The notes beneath the pieces are model-generated. The model saw only the letters and a list, made by a program, of their open reading frames with translations. It was not told where the DNA came from and ran no database searches. From Bolinopsis microptera (taxonomy: Eukaryota > Ctenophora > Tentaculata > Lobata > Bolinopsidae), in assembly GCF_026151205.1 (NCBI RefSeq), contig NC_087084.1:13483453-13547452 (forward strand): a stretch of 64,000 nucleotides of DNA. The letters run 5' to 3'. How positions within the stretch are numbered: the stretch's first letter is position 1; each line of letters starts with the position of its first letter. The position numbers were made by a program, and so were the translations under genes. Shown here one piece after another: positions 10,166-21,179 of this stretch.

Positions 10166-12686
10166 CTGCAAAATATTTGATAATAGTGTTAACAGAATGA
10201 TTAATTTTTTCAGATAGACTTGCTACAGATCTAAATTTGATGTCTTATGTAACATTTAACAGTTTGATCTCAAATAAATAAGAAAACGGTACAAGATATT
10301 GTTTAAGGAAAAAATATAACTCAATATTTATTCCTACCCCCCATTTAGTGCACGTCTCATGTTTTGCGCAGCAATGGCGTGAGGTTTCACCGCAGCAAAT
10401 TCCATCTTTGTGAGGACAGCACATGTATCCACCATAAGCATCCTGAAAATTGAATTGAGAGTGATCGATTATAACAAGTAAAATATGCATATTTATATAC
10501 TTATTTGAAAAGGAAAACAAGTTTTAAATTTTTGTATTTATTAATAACAATCAAAACATATCATATCATAGAAATAAAGCTGTGCATTGGTTGGCTGCCT
10601 CAGTAAGGTGAATAATTTAAGCTAGACGGTGCGCTGCGCATTTACAACACCTCACACGGTGATCACATGATCACGAGGACTTGTGAGCGCCAAACTTAAT
10701 TTGAAGTTTTTAAGAATCATATATCATACTATTACGAGTTACTACTTACTCATGCTTTTGAGTTATAAGAGTGCGGATTGTCTGGTATTTCATTCATTAT
10801 ACTTTGAACTCACTGTTGTTGAAACTATGAAAGCAGAACGCAGATAATGAAAAGAAAAATTTGAAGTTTTGATTGAAATAAATTTTCGTGCACATACAGA
10901 ATGAATGGTTAATAATTTAATATATTATATGTAGACCAAGGTCTGTGCACAGGATGCTTCCTGGAAGAATCCAGTTCTTTTAGCGAGGCACCCTACCTAA
11001 AGCCAAATTGAGATATAATAATCATATTCCTAAGAAATAATCAGAAATCGAATAACAATCAAATAATATGATATATAGGAGTAGTAACCATATTTACTAT
11101 GCAAAATGCCCCAACCACATAGTGTAAATTTATATAGAATTCAAATTCCATATCATCATTAAACCTCAATAGTCAATATAATAGCCCAAGCAAAATTAAA
11201 TAACTTCTTATATACCTTACTGTCATACTACAAATTAATTAAACATTTAAAATCTGTTAACCAGAGAATAAATTTCTAAACCTAATGCAAGTGAAATAAT
11301 TTAGATGCAATAATGAATGCCTAATGTGAGTATCATCTGTCAATGTCCTTGTAAAACAGTCTGTACAAGAGATATGAGTAACTAATATAGAAGAAAAAAC
11401 AGGAAGTTGTCGTCTGTTGAAAAATAAATAAAATATCTAGAATACAAATTAGAATATAAAATAACATTCAGTCAATGTGTCGTCAATAAACTGTACAATT
11501 ATCAAATGTTAAAACTGGGTGATACAGTCACCAAAAATAAATACTAAGTATAATAAGTTAATAAATTAAATGTGGTCTATAAAACTACCACTAGGTATAA
11601 TAGGTCAATAAATTAAAAGTGGTTTATAAAACTACCACTGTGCGAACCCCTTCTCCAGTTAAAACATGTCAGTCATGTGCAAAATCAATCAGAATGGTAA
11701 GGTGGTAAAAAAGGGAATATCCTTTCGATACATCAATTATATATGCCTCAGATTTAAAAGAATTAGAAGATACTTAGTTATCGTCGACTATGATTGCAGT
11801 GTAAAATTTGTCATATGAATTGTCGACGGTATAATTAGGGTCTGTTGTTATAGATGAGAGTAGCTGTTTCTTATACGAATCACTAAAGCTTTTAACATCG
11901 GGCAGATTTCGTAGATCTGTTGGAACATTATTCCAACATTTTGCCCCCCAAGTATTGAAAGTTTTTATGTGATGTTGATCTATTAACATATAGGTTGCAG
12001 CTTTCGCCGCTCCTACTACCTCCTGATATGTAACTAAATTTGTTCATAAAGTTTGTAGGACAATTGTCATGGATGATTCTAAACATATAATTTGACAGAT
12101 GGAGTTGTCGTCTAAGATGGAGTGGTAACCATTTCATGTCTCTATAAACATTAAGGCTGCTCTCTGTTTGTGGAACGTTGAGAGCTATTTTGGCTACCTT
12201 TTTGTACAGAGTGTCAAGTTCAGCAAGTTTTGTCTTGCCAGCTCTACAATAGATCGTGTCTGAATAATCGAATTGTGGCAACATGAGTGCATTGGCAAAC
12301 ATTTTCCTATATTTAATGGGTAGCAGTGCTTTACTTCTATACATGGCACCAATTCTCTTCATGACCTTCCTAATAATATAATCTACATGGCTTTTGAAGT
12401 TTAATTTACTATCTAGAATGAGGCCAAGATATTTTGTCTCTTTGCACTCCTTGATTGTGAAAGTTACCTCATTACATTCAATAAGTTGCTTTATGCGGTT
12501 TAAAATTATGTAGATACATTTACTTACGCATTTACAGCACATCACAGGACACCATTGACGCATTCCAGGACACAAAGATGATATTTTGGATACCTCCGGC
12601 CATCTTGAATTCGATTCTTTGATAGTTGTTCCAAAGGTGAATAAAATGAGGCAGCCCATTAAAAAAGCAGAATTAAGACATGACAT
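10106..12686 (-). CDS. Short secreted granulin paralogue (3 exons, 107 aa)
   Basis: Exons 12528-12686, 10338-10442 and 10106-10165 join in frame (53 + 35 + 19 codons, then TGA). The protein has a hydrophobic leader (MSCLNSAFLMGCLILFTFGT), a start of module (SLCPGMRQWCPVMCCKC), a core (DAYGGYMCCPHKDGICC, TSRHCC) and a short tail (CHQEETGHTLSKPLSHPLL). Exon 2 has the same length as exon 2 of the long gene (105 nt), and the start of exon 3 aligns, so the two are tandem duplicates. The long gene carries on where this one stops. Likely a single-module granulin-like peptide outside the cell. Intron 1 (about 2.1 kb) holds a LINE fragment. Alternative: a decaying copy, though splice sites and frame are all intact. 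Confidence 0.75.
10338..10442 (-). CDS. Short granulin gene exon 2
   Basis: 35 codons, acceptor TTTTCAG, donor GTAGGA. Core pairs CCPHKDGICCGE and RHCCAK are granulin-like. Confidence 0.8.
11774..12515 (-). pseudogene. LINE reverse transcriptase C-terminal fragment in intron 1
   Basis: Minus-strand reading ETKYLGLILDSKLNFKSH marks the region after the RT catalytic core of APE-type LINEs (CR1/L2/Jockey group). It runs on through LDTLYKKVAKIALNVP and WLPLHLRRQ, then shifts frame near 11950 to FNTWGAKCWNNVPTDLR and stops at 11774. No palm motif or endonuclease is present, so it is a 5'-truncated, frameshifted insertion, in the same orientation as the host gene. Confidence 0.85.
12528..12686 (-). 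CDS. Short granulin gene exon 1
   Basis: ATG at 12684-12686; 53 codons; donor GTAAGT at 12527. The bases before ATG (TTTAGCTGAGT) match those before the ATG of the long gene. Confidence 0.75.
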
Positions 12687-12794
12687 ACTCAGCTAAACAG
12701 AGATAAATCGTATTACCTAAGAAGTAAGAAATGAATTAGTGGATTTAATAACATTAATGTATGATAAATTTGAGTCACATCCGACTTTAAACAT

Positions 12795-12900
12795 TTAAGT
12801 CAACTTAAAATTTAAGACAACTTAAAATTTAAGACAACTTAACATTTAAGACAACTTAACATTTTGAGACAATTTAACATTTTAAGACAACTTAATATTC
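12795..12900. repeat. Short degenerate tandem repeat
   Basis: About seven copies of a 14-16-bp unit like GACAACTTAAAATTTAA. Confidence 0.7.
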
Positions 12901-13052
12901 CAACTAACATAATATCATGTCATACAATGGGATGCTGCTTTCACTGTAGTCGGTGAAATTTGTTCAAAACTGACAGGGAATATAAGTTTGACCCATCTTA
13001 CTATATATAAAGCGAGACGATATCTTACTATATATAAAGCGAGACGATATAT

Positions 13053-13245
13053 ATATCTGTGCCATTTTACTGACACCACGGCATCAACTTTAACGCGACT
13101 TTCCGCAAAAACCGTAAAAGATATACAACTGAAACATTTTTGACTGGGTCAAATGCTTTTATGCTTTTCAAATCAGCATGAAAAAATAAAAAATTGGCCA
13201 AGGGATAGGAGTTTTAGAGCCCAAAATTTGGACCCCCAAGTGGTG
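13053..13245. repeat. Dispersed repeat, copy 1 of a direct pair
   Basis: Starts GTGCCATTTTACTGACACCA and ends CCCAAGTGG. It is about 90% similar by eye to 13345-13535. A 27-bp duplicated lead-in (TATATAAAGCGAGACGATAT) precedes it. Confidence 0.8.
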
Positions 13246-13344
13246 TCAAAAACACGAATTAAATAGGTAATAATTATTTTAGTCTCTTGAGTCTTGACAC
13301 CATTTTAGGGTTATACGGGTTCCTGCTAGTATATATAATATGGA

Positions 13345-13535
13345 TCCGTGCCATTTTACTGACACCACAGCATCAACTTTAACGCGACTTTCCGCAAAAT
13401 CCGTAAAAGATATACAACTGAAACTTTTTTGACTAGGTCAAATGCTTTAATGGCCTTCAAATCAGCATGGAAAAATAAAAAATTGGCCAAGGAATAAGAA
13501 TTTTAGAACCCAAAATTTGGACTCCCAAGTGGAAA
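13345..13535. repeat. Dispersed repeat, copy 2 of a direct pair
   Basis: Second copy of the 13053-13245 sequence in the same orientation, after a spacer of about 100 bp. No coding frame. Confidence 0.8.
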
Positions 13536-13877
13536 ATTTATGTATAATTTTCTGACACGAATTAAGTGTGTTATTCAAGGGTTGCATGTGGGCAGTTGCC
13601 AGTTACTTCTGGGTCGTTTGATTGTGGGACGATTTTGAAAAACTTAACTACGGACCTTATGATCAAGGAATGTGGTGCCTAATAATGACTTAATTATCCA
13701 CGAGAAAGAACTGATTATGAGATTATTGTTTAAGATAATATTGGATACGTGAGGGCACTCCAAATAGAATTGCTCATCTAATGCGGGTTTTGACTCAGCA
13801 GGTAAATTCTCCTACCCTTTTTATAACTGCGGCAGTGAAATCCCGGCCAAAGGCCATGTTACCGCTCCTACTAAATC

Positions 13878-14091
13878 GCTCGCCCAAATTTTAAGAAAAT
13901 TCTTGTGAAACATGCTAGTAAAACATGAATTCGATTGTTTAAGACTCATGTTAGGGTTAGGGTTGTGAAAGGGTTATGGATAACTATGGGGTTATGGTTA
14001 GGGTTAGGGTTGGGATTAGGGTTTATGTAAAACCGTTTTATACGGCTGCAAAACCATAAAAACCAAAGTCACATGAAATTTTTGGGCGAGC
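13878..14091. mobile_element. Foldback/MITE-like element with TTAGGG-like interior
   Basis: Ends are inverted (GCTCGCCCAAATTTT and AAATTTTTGGGCGAGC). The interior carries several GTTAGGG/GGGTTAGGGTT units around 13950-14025. It appears to sit inside an older repeat of the 8100-8290 family, whose parts flank it. Confidence 0.55.
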
Positions 14092-14206
14092 AAATTAGTA
14101 AAAGTCCCGTGTTACACTAATAATGTTTATAGATAGAGAATAAACTCAATTCAAAATAAGGCCTCCCGGCATACACATAAATAAAATTAAATGCGCTCAT
14201 GCATGG

Positions 14207-14305
14207 AATTGAGTTACTGGGCCCGGCTGCGCTCAGCCTGTCATTCCGCCTAATCTCTATTCGTTGTTTATGAACATGATAGCCTGAGGTCCCCAGGTAA
14301 GAAAT
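14207..14305. repeat. Dispersed repeat, partner at 15582-15672
   Basis: Shares CTGCGCTCAGCCTGTCATTC, ATGAACAT and the GGTCC-CAGGTAA end with 15582-15672 in direct orientation. Function unknown. Confidence 0.6.
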
Positions 14306-15030
14306 TGAGCAGCATATGATTGCAATTTTCTACTTTTTAATATAATCATTAATCCCGGCCCGGCTCGGTGCATGACATGGACAGGCTGAGCACTGCACTA
14401 ATTGATACATGTTGCGTATCACAAACATCAGAGATATTATGCTATTTTTACTTTTTCCGCCTTCCGAAAAGTGGCATGTAACCTATGTCAACTGAGCACT
14501 GCCAAATTAATTAAGCCAGAGAAGGCATGAACTTCTGAAAAGGACAATACAACAACCATACAAAAACTTTAATGAGTTGCAGGGAAGTGTGACTGAAATT
14601 TTACGGTAGCGCTCGATTTTTCTCAGAAATTTTCAAAGTTCTCAGCACTGCGAAAAAGATTTTTTTGGTGTTTGGGAGGTTTTTTAAAATTGTGACCGTG
14701 TTAACTCTTAGGCGTGCTTATTATATTAATATTAGCTGGTGTGGCATATCAAAATGTATCAGAAACCAAAATATTTAAGCTTTTCCATTGAATTAACCTA
14801 TCGAAACGTTGCAAAAACCTCAAAAAATGGCCATTTTTGGGGCCAAAAATATAGCTACCCCTTTTATAGATAGTGAATGAAAGTCGGTTAGCAAAGTAAG
14901 TTCGTAAAGTTTAAGCAAAAAAATGAACCTGGCATCAAAATAATAATTTATACCCCAAAATACAAAATGAACTCGTAATTAAACCAAATATAGTAATGTG
15001 CTGCGATGTAATATATTGAGTATTGAGACC

Positions 15031-15148
15031 TTGACCATTGTTAATGGTCTGGCCCGGCGCGCGCTACTTCGTAGCACTTGTGACTTGCCGTCGAGAAGAA
15101 AGCGGCGCGTGCTACTTCGAAGAAATTTAGACGAGTAACATCCGTCAA
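15031..15148 (-). repeat. GC-rich dispersed repeat, inverted match at 43043-43155
   Basis: Contains GACCATTGTTAATGGTC (itself a palindrome), two CGCGCGCTACTTCG-type units, and ends CATCCGTCAA. The reverse complement of 43043-43155 matches closely. Confidence 0.75.
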
Positions 15149-15262
15149 ATTGAGACACACTATTATTTTCACTTAACATATACGTTGTGAGTTAACACTG
15201 TCAATTGTACTTGTAATCTTGCAACAGTGAAACAAATTTTAGTGAAACAAATTTAAAATTTT

Positions 15263-15396
15263 ACTGTCACCAAGATGTAAATCAGATCGAACGAGGAATT
15301 AGATCGAACGAGAAATTAGATCGAACGAGAAATCTAATTTCTCGTTCGATCTAATTTCTCGTTCGATCTGATTTATATTTACATCTTGGTGACAGT
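15263..15396. repeat. Long near-perfect hairpin with ATCGAACGAGAAATTAG units
   Basis: The left arm starts ACTGTCACCAAGATGTAAAT and the right arm mirrors it, ending at 15396. The inner arms are built of tandem units of about 17 bp (GATCGAACGAGAAATTA). A foldback of about 134 bp with almost no loop. Confidence 0.85.
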
Positions 15397-15709
15397 TTGT
15401 AGCGCGATGCACTACTGGGTCGCGCGCACATCAAATATGCTTCTCGCAACCACAAATGCAGATCGGCGGGATGCGAAGGATTGACATCGTGAATCAAGGT
15501 GACAGTTATCCTTTATTTTACAATCATAATATAATAATATTTACAAGCCTCCGTTTTGAAACGTTTTAATTTAATTGAAAATTGCCTTACTGGGCTGCGC
15601 TCAGCCTGTCATTCCGCCAAATCTTTATTCTTTTATGTTAATGAACATAATAGCCTGGGGTCCTCAGGTAAAAATTGCCTTACGAGAATTGCACTTCAAG
15701 CATGATACA

Positions 15710-15954
15710 CAGGGGGGGCTGAAACCAGGTTTTCGATCAAATGCTGCCATTTGTAGTCAAACGTCGCCAACAGTTGCTCTCGTCCAATGAAATCGCTGCA
15801 TTTTGCAAGTCAGTATGCATAATTGAATTACATATATTCATATGCGGAGCTTGGCTTACATAATGCAGCGATTTCATTGGACGAGAGCAACTTTAGGCAA
15901 CGTTTGACTACACATTGCAGCGTTTGATCGAAAACCTGGTTTCAGCTCCCCCTG
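15710..15954. mobile_element. Foldback MITE with about 93-bp terminal inverted repeats
   Basis: Ends CAGGGGGGGCTGAAACCAGG and its inverse CCTGGTTTCAGCTCCCCCTG. The arms match over about 93 bp with a loop of about 57 bp. A CAGGGG start is common in hAT-type elements, but no clear 8-bp target duplication is seen, so the superfamily is open. Confidence 0.8.
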
Positions 15955-16113
15955 TTATGTGGATACACTTGATTGGTGTGAGCTTAATTTTGCCACAAAT
16001 GAGCTCAAGTTCTGATTTATGCGAGTTACTAAATGACCATATATCTTTTCTCATACATACAACCACTGCACTCCAACCAAAAACATTACTTACACCATAC
16101 TCCACAAATGACA

Positions 16114-16141
16114 TAATATATATATATATATATATATATAC
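16114..16141. repeat. TA microsatellite
   Basis: Run of TA dinucleotides. Confidence 0.95.
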
Positions 16142-16675
16142 ACAAACACACTAGTACCGAGCAATCGCACTGTAAAACATGCTCACGATACACTCAAAAT
16201 TGGAAATATTCAACGGCTTGTATATGAAACTTACACTTAATTATGCTTACACTCAGTGTACACCCAGTGTTAACTAGTATTACACGCTGGTAAACTCTAC
16301 GTAACGCGCGAAAATAATAATTCTATGGCGTTTTCATTGTCACATCTCACGTCGACGGGATTAAACGCGCGCGCGTGTAACATCTTATCTTACTGCTATC
16401 TCAACGAATAAACACACAACGACTTTGACAATTGACCGACGACTTAACGATTGTGAGTTATGACGGACTTAACTGTATGGGTCAACTACTAAAACTTCAT
16501 TGTATACTACATATCTTAATCATTATACTGGACATGAGATGACGAAGTATCTTAAGCAGCACTTTATACCTCCACTTAGAACTTGATTAGTCACGAACAA
16601 TAAAATCATTATAAATCAATACAATAAAACATCTTGATCAATAAATGCCTAGCAGCACCAGACAGCGGCCGTGTT

Positions 16676-16956
16676 AGTGTATGTACTAAGAGCATCAACT
16701 TGCGGGTGAACATTTTATGTCTCAAAACCCAACATATTATACATCATTGGAAAGGTCTCATTGAGTAGAGTCGTTTGGTACCAAGTTTTGGGCAAATGGC
16801 TGTTCCTAGCGAAAGTTATAGCCCGTCAAAGTTCCAAAAATGACCATTTAAAAAATGGGGCGGGGCATCGTGTTCTTAAAGTTTTTGACGAATTTTTTTT
16901 ACAGCATATTGTTTATCACATTTTTTTACACAAGATTTGCTGTATGCCGTAATTTT
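16676..16956 (+). repeat. 281-bp repeat, plus-strand copy of an inverted pair
   Basis: Starts AGTGTATGTACTAAGAGCAT and ends GCCGTAATTTT. By eye it differs at only two positions from the reverse complement of 22621-22902. No open frame of note. Confidence 0.9.
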
Positions 16957-19900
16957 TAATCCATTATTACAGTCACAATCAATTTATTTTGTCATCAGAG
17001 TTTGAATTACGTAAAGAGACAATCTGTATTCCGCATGGTTCCCGGCGCGCTAGTTTGTCTACAAATTATTAGTTCGCGCGTTACAATATCAGATTTACCC
17101 AGCAACGCACATGTTCGCACGTTAGTCAGTGTAATACCTAAGCGCCTCCCTAGCATCAGCTGTAGGAGTAACAGCAGTACAGATGTCAAACTGAAGGTTA
17201 AGTTACATGTCTAATGGAAGAGGGTATTTCTCTGTTATTTTTGTGTTTTCAAAACAAAAATAAACGGAGCATTTGATCGAAATTTATTTCAATTAAAATA
17301 TAGATTAACAGTCATTTAGTCAAGCTAAAAAATCAGACTCTAAATCGAATCGAGAGATCCTTATACAGTTTAAAATTTAAAATTTAAAATGTCTATTTTA
17401 CTAGCAGTCAATATAATATTTGTTTCACACAACAAGACTTGCTGAATAGCATAGTTGCAAGGTTGCTGCTGCTTTTAAAATCATTCCAAAGATTTAAGCA
17501 TTTATTCAACGGTAAGAAATGTACAGTCTTTAAGTCCTCCTTATTTGTACGACTCAAAACTGGTTAGCATTTATGTAACATTTCTTTCTCATAAACAAGT
17601 TAATCACATCATCAGATAAAAACATTTGAAAAACCATCACTCATTAAGTGTACTATGATTCGAATAAATTTATAACAAAAATACAGCAGATTTCCTTCTC
17701 AGTTAGATAATTATTAATATTCTAGTAACTTATAATATTTAAATGGGTAGGCATTTTTTGTCCTGTGAAATGCGACCTCAAAGGACGTATTTAAGATTTT
17801 GAATCCGTTCAGTGCATTAAATAACGGTAGTTCGAGCGGTATCCGCTTCAACTACATAAATTACCTCGGTTTGGGCAAGCTTTTAAAATGTTCAGGGAGA
17901 AGGACATTTATTCCCTATATATTTACCAGTACAGTGCAGTTATCTTGGATTATCATAACTGGGAACATGACGTACAATTATTATCCGTCATGTAATGGAC
18001 CAAATCTAAAAAGCCAATAACGACGTTTAAGATGTACAATGTACATTTTAAACGTACAATGTACATTGTACATAAGATGTATATTGTATAATCATGCAAG
18101 ATGTATGATCCGTTAAAATGGAGTTGGTACTTCCCAAATTGGCGCCATGTCGTCTGCTGTTTTATATACTGTCGTGTGCTCCCGGAAACTCACTCTTATA
18201 AGATGACTGTGCCTTAAATAAACAAAAGTTCGGCAAGTACAGAATATAGCGAGACCGCTTAATACATATAATATAACGGCCCTGTGCCGATAAGTGCACA
18301 GATAACTGATATATAGTGCAAGAGATTGCAATAAGATAAATTCGGACTTCCGACAGATTTATTGAGTGTGGAAAAGTTACATCCAAATGCGAATAAAACG
18401 TCCTAGATAATGATTTTGGAGATATTAATATGTATGGTTAATGGTTATCGTTAAGGGCGATGAGGCAAAAAAATTCTTATGAATAATTTCAGCATATTCT
18501 AAACTGTCTGTGCTGGCTGCACTTTTTGTTGGAGAGCTATCTAAAAGCTCTTGCAGTTCTTTTATCGTTTCCTCCTCGTCAATAAGATCAATAATATCTC
18601 GTTTGGGTTTCGAGTACGGTGTGGTACTTTCTTCTCCAGTTCTTACAAGTATTGGAGTTGACCTTGTGCTTCTTAATCTTCGTACCCTAATTGAATTGAA
18701 ATATTCATCGTTAGTTTATGAGATTTAAGCCAATTCTTTCCAGGAACGAAATGCTTGTTATCATACAGAGTTAAAGGGGGGGGGGGGGGGGGGGGGGGGC
18801 AATGGATATTTTTTGTGAAACTTGATCACGAGATAGCAACAAACCAGGACCAGTGACCGAACTTTTGAGGGGGTCCCGACCCCAACCCCCAAACGGTACC
18901 CGCGGGGCAGCCACACCCATATTTGGTCCAAATTAGGCCCAATTTGTTGGGCCTAACACCACTGTTTTGGTGTATGCCCCCCCTTAAGGGGGCATAGACC
19001 AAAACAGTGGTTTGTGCCGTCCAGATCAAATGACCTTCTAGCGCATCAAATGACCTTCTAGCGCACCGTTTAAAGCGAGATTAGGAAGGCAACAAATTTA
19101 AATTTTTTCAAAGGATGGCGTCCACTTTAGTTCACTGTTTTTAGAACTTACTAACCATTATTACACAGTATATTTCCAAAATAATTAGCTTCTTGGTAAA
19201 TGTAACAAATCACTATTATCTGATATTGAATAACCTTTTCATCTTGAGCTTTGTCAACTCAATCCTACCCTGACATCTGGTCACCGAATCAGTACAATCC
19301 TGAAAATATTTCACATGAGATTTGCCTTCGTTTCACGTTTGGTGAGAAGGAAAGTTATGCATTTTAAATTGTTATTGCATTAATTAAACCCCCTGTGGTC
19401 CTTCTAATAGGACAGTAATATTTTATTAAAAGAACAACCAGCATCAATCAACATAATCTGGTATAAAATATGCTTCGCACAATACTGACCTTACATGTCA
19501 GCAAATGCTCCATTTTCTTTAGAGTAGTAGCCATTTTTCTATTCTGAGACAAACACATTTAGCTGCTAATAATATTATAACGCACTATGCAGATAAGCAA
19601 AAAAAATATTTAGTATGATTTTTGTGTATGTAAAAATTATCCTTTAAATACTTTTGGGGTGACATTTAGTAGTTCAATGATAGAGAAAATAAAACAGAAA
19701 TGTATTGTGACAAACATCGAGCCATAATTTATTTCTCTTAAGCAGAGATGCTTCGGTTTTTAAAAGAAACGATTCTTAATCGCAATAATTCATCTATCTA
19801 AAATGTTTAATAGCTCTTGCATGCCACTCGAACACGTTGTAAAATAAGACAAACTGTTAACTTGAATTATAAGAATTTAATAACAAAAGGCTGCCGTTGA

Positions 19901-20872
19901 GCGTTTTTAAACGTCATCTCTGCTAATAAACGATTACAAAATTTCTAATTTTTCTCGAAAGTCAAAGCTCTTTAACAAATTTAAATGCAAGGTACTCATG
20001 GATTTTAAATTGTTGATTCAATTTAATTATAGCGTCATATTGGACTCGTCTTGCTTGTCCATTGTCAAAACGTGCGTAAAAAAGTTTATTTGGTCAGGAA
20101 AATATATTATACAATAAAAATGGTATAACCAATCAACGTCAATTAATTACAAAACAATATTATTTCCACAATCCTTGGCCCCCACACAAGAGATTGTGAC
20201 ACGAACCAATTTGAAACAGTCATAAATAAATAATATTGGACTCGTCCTGCTTGCCCAATGCCCATCTCAGCTAGACAGCTAAGGGCTCATCTTGATTCTT
20301 GAGGCCATCACATTTAACCTAGGATTAGGGGACCGGGTTAGCTTTGCCACACTCTTCATTGAAGTGTGACAAAACGCTCTACAATCATCTAATAGCAGCA
20401 GAGTTCGACTGACACCATTACTGGTTCTAATCAGTTTATACAGCAGAAGTTCTTAATGTTCGAAAACAGTTCATCTTGGACATCCTCCAGAGATGCTCTA
20501 TCATAGCCTGTCACATTACACGGGGAACCCTTGGATCTACAGTACCCTGGTGGACAGCATAGCTCACTAAAGCATAATCGGACCAGGAACAAACAACAAT
20601 GCAATGCCTCAGGGATGCAAATATTAGGACATCAAAATTTTAACGAATGCATTACTCAAACTTTGGATTCAATTTGTTAGCCCAACGTTAGATGGTAACA
20701 ATACAGGACAGACAATCCTCCTTTACTTTCATTGATAAAATAATACCCACTATTTGCATTACACATGGCAAGTATCTGGACTAATGATAACTTAGGATCC
20801 CCATCAATCATTAATTCCTCTCAGATCCCCAGGCTGCATTTAAAGCGCCTAACAGCACCAGTTTTAACTCCA
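16957..20872. other. Gene-free stretch
   Basis: AT-rich, no coding signature, splice pattern or RNA gene. Small features only: a palindromic patch at 18025-18100 built from GTACAATGTACAT, a G run at 18778-18800, a hairpin at 18959-19010, and two exact copies of a 20-bp string at 19025-19064. Confidence 0.5.
18959..19010. repeat. 52-bp near-perfect palindrome centred on TTAA
   Basis: Arms CCACTGTTTTGGTGTATG and CATAGACCAAAACAGTGG meet at CCCCCCCTTAAGGGGG. No loop beyond the centre. Confidence 0.85.
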
Positions 20873-20880
20873 GGTTCGTT

Positions 20881-21138
20881 CAGGGACGTAGCCAGGATTT
20901 TTCTTCAGGGGGGGGGGGGGGTCTGTCGGCGAGCCAACGCGTCCATTCAAGCTGCGCAGCGAGCAAAGCGAGCAAGCTGTGGCGGAGGTCTGGGGGCACA
21001 GGGCCCAGCGTGGCCCAGGGGCGGAGCCACTTGGCGGGGGCTAGGGTGGCGCAGGCCCCGAAAAATTTTGCAAAATAGATTTTGACATTTCCTACGGTCT
21101 AGGGGACACTAGCCCCCCCCCCCCTGTCTACGTGCCTG
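20881..21138. mobile_element. hAT-like MITE with 8-bp target duplication
   Basis: 258 bp, ends CAGGGACGTAG and CTACGTGCCTG (inverted, one mismatch), flanked on both sides by GGTTCGTT (20873-20880 and 21139-21146). An 8-bp duplication with CAGG termini is the hallmark of hAT transposons. The interior is GC-rich with G and C runs and no transposase. CAGGG-CGTAGCCAGG ends are widespread in animal genomes. Confidence 0.85.
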
Positions 21139-21179
21139 GGTTCGTTCTGAACATCTCAGACCAACTCAATTCAATAGGT

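Noticed and set aside
16676-16956. 63-codon frame repeated at both copies of the inverted pair as a small gene
   Set aside because: The conservation covers the whole 281 bp evenly, including non-coding parts; it reflects recent duplication, not protein selection.
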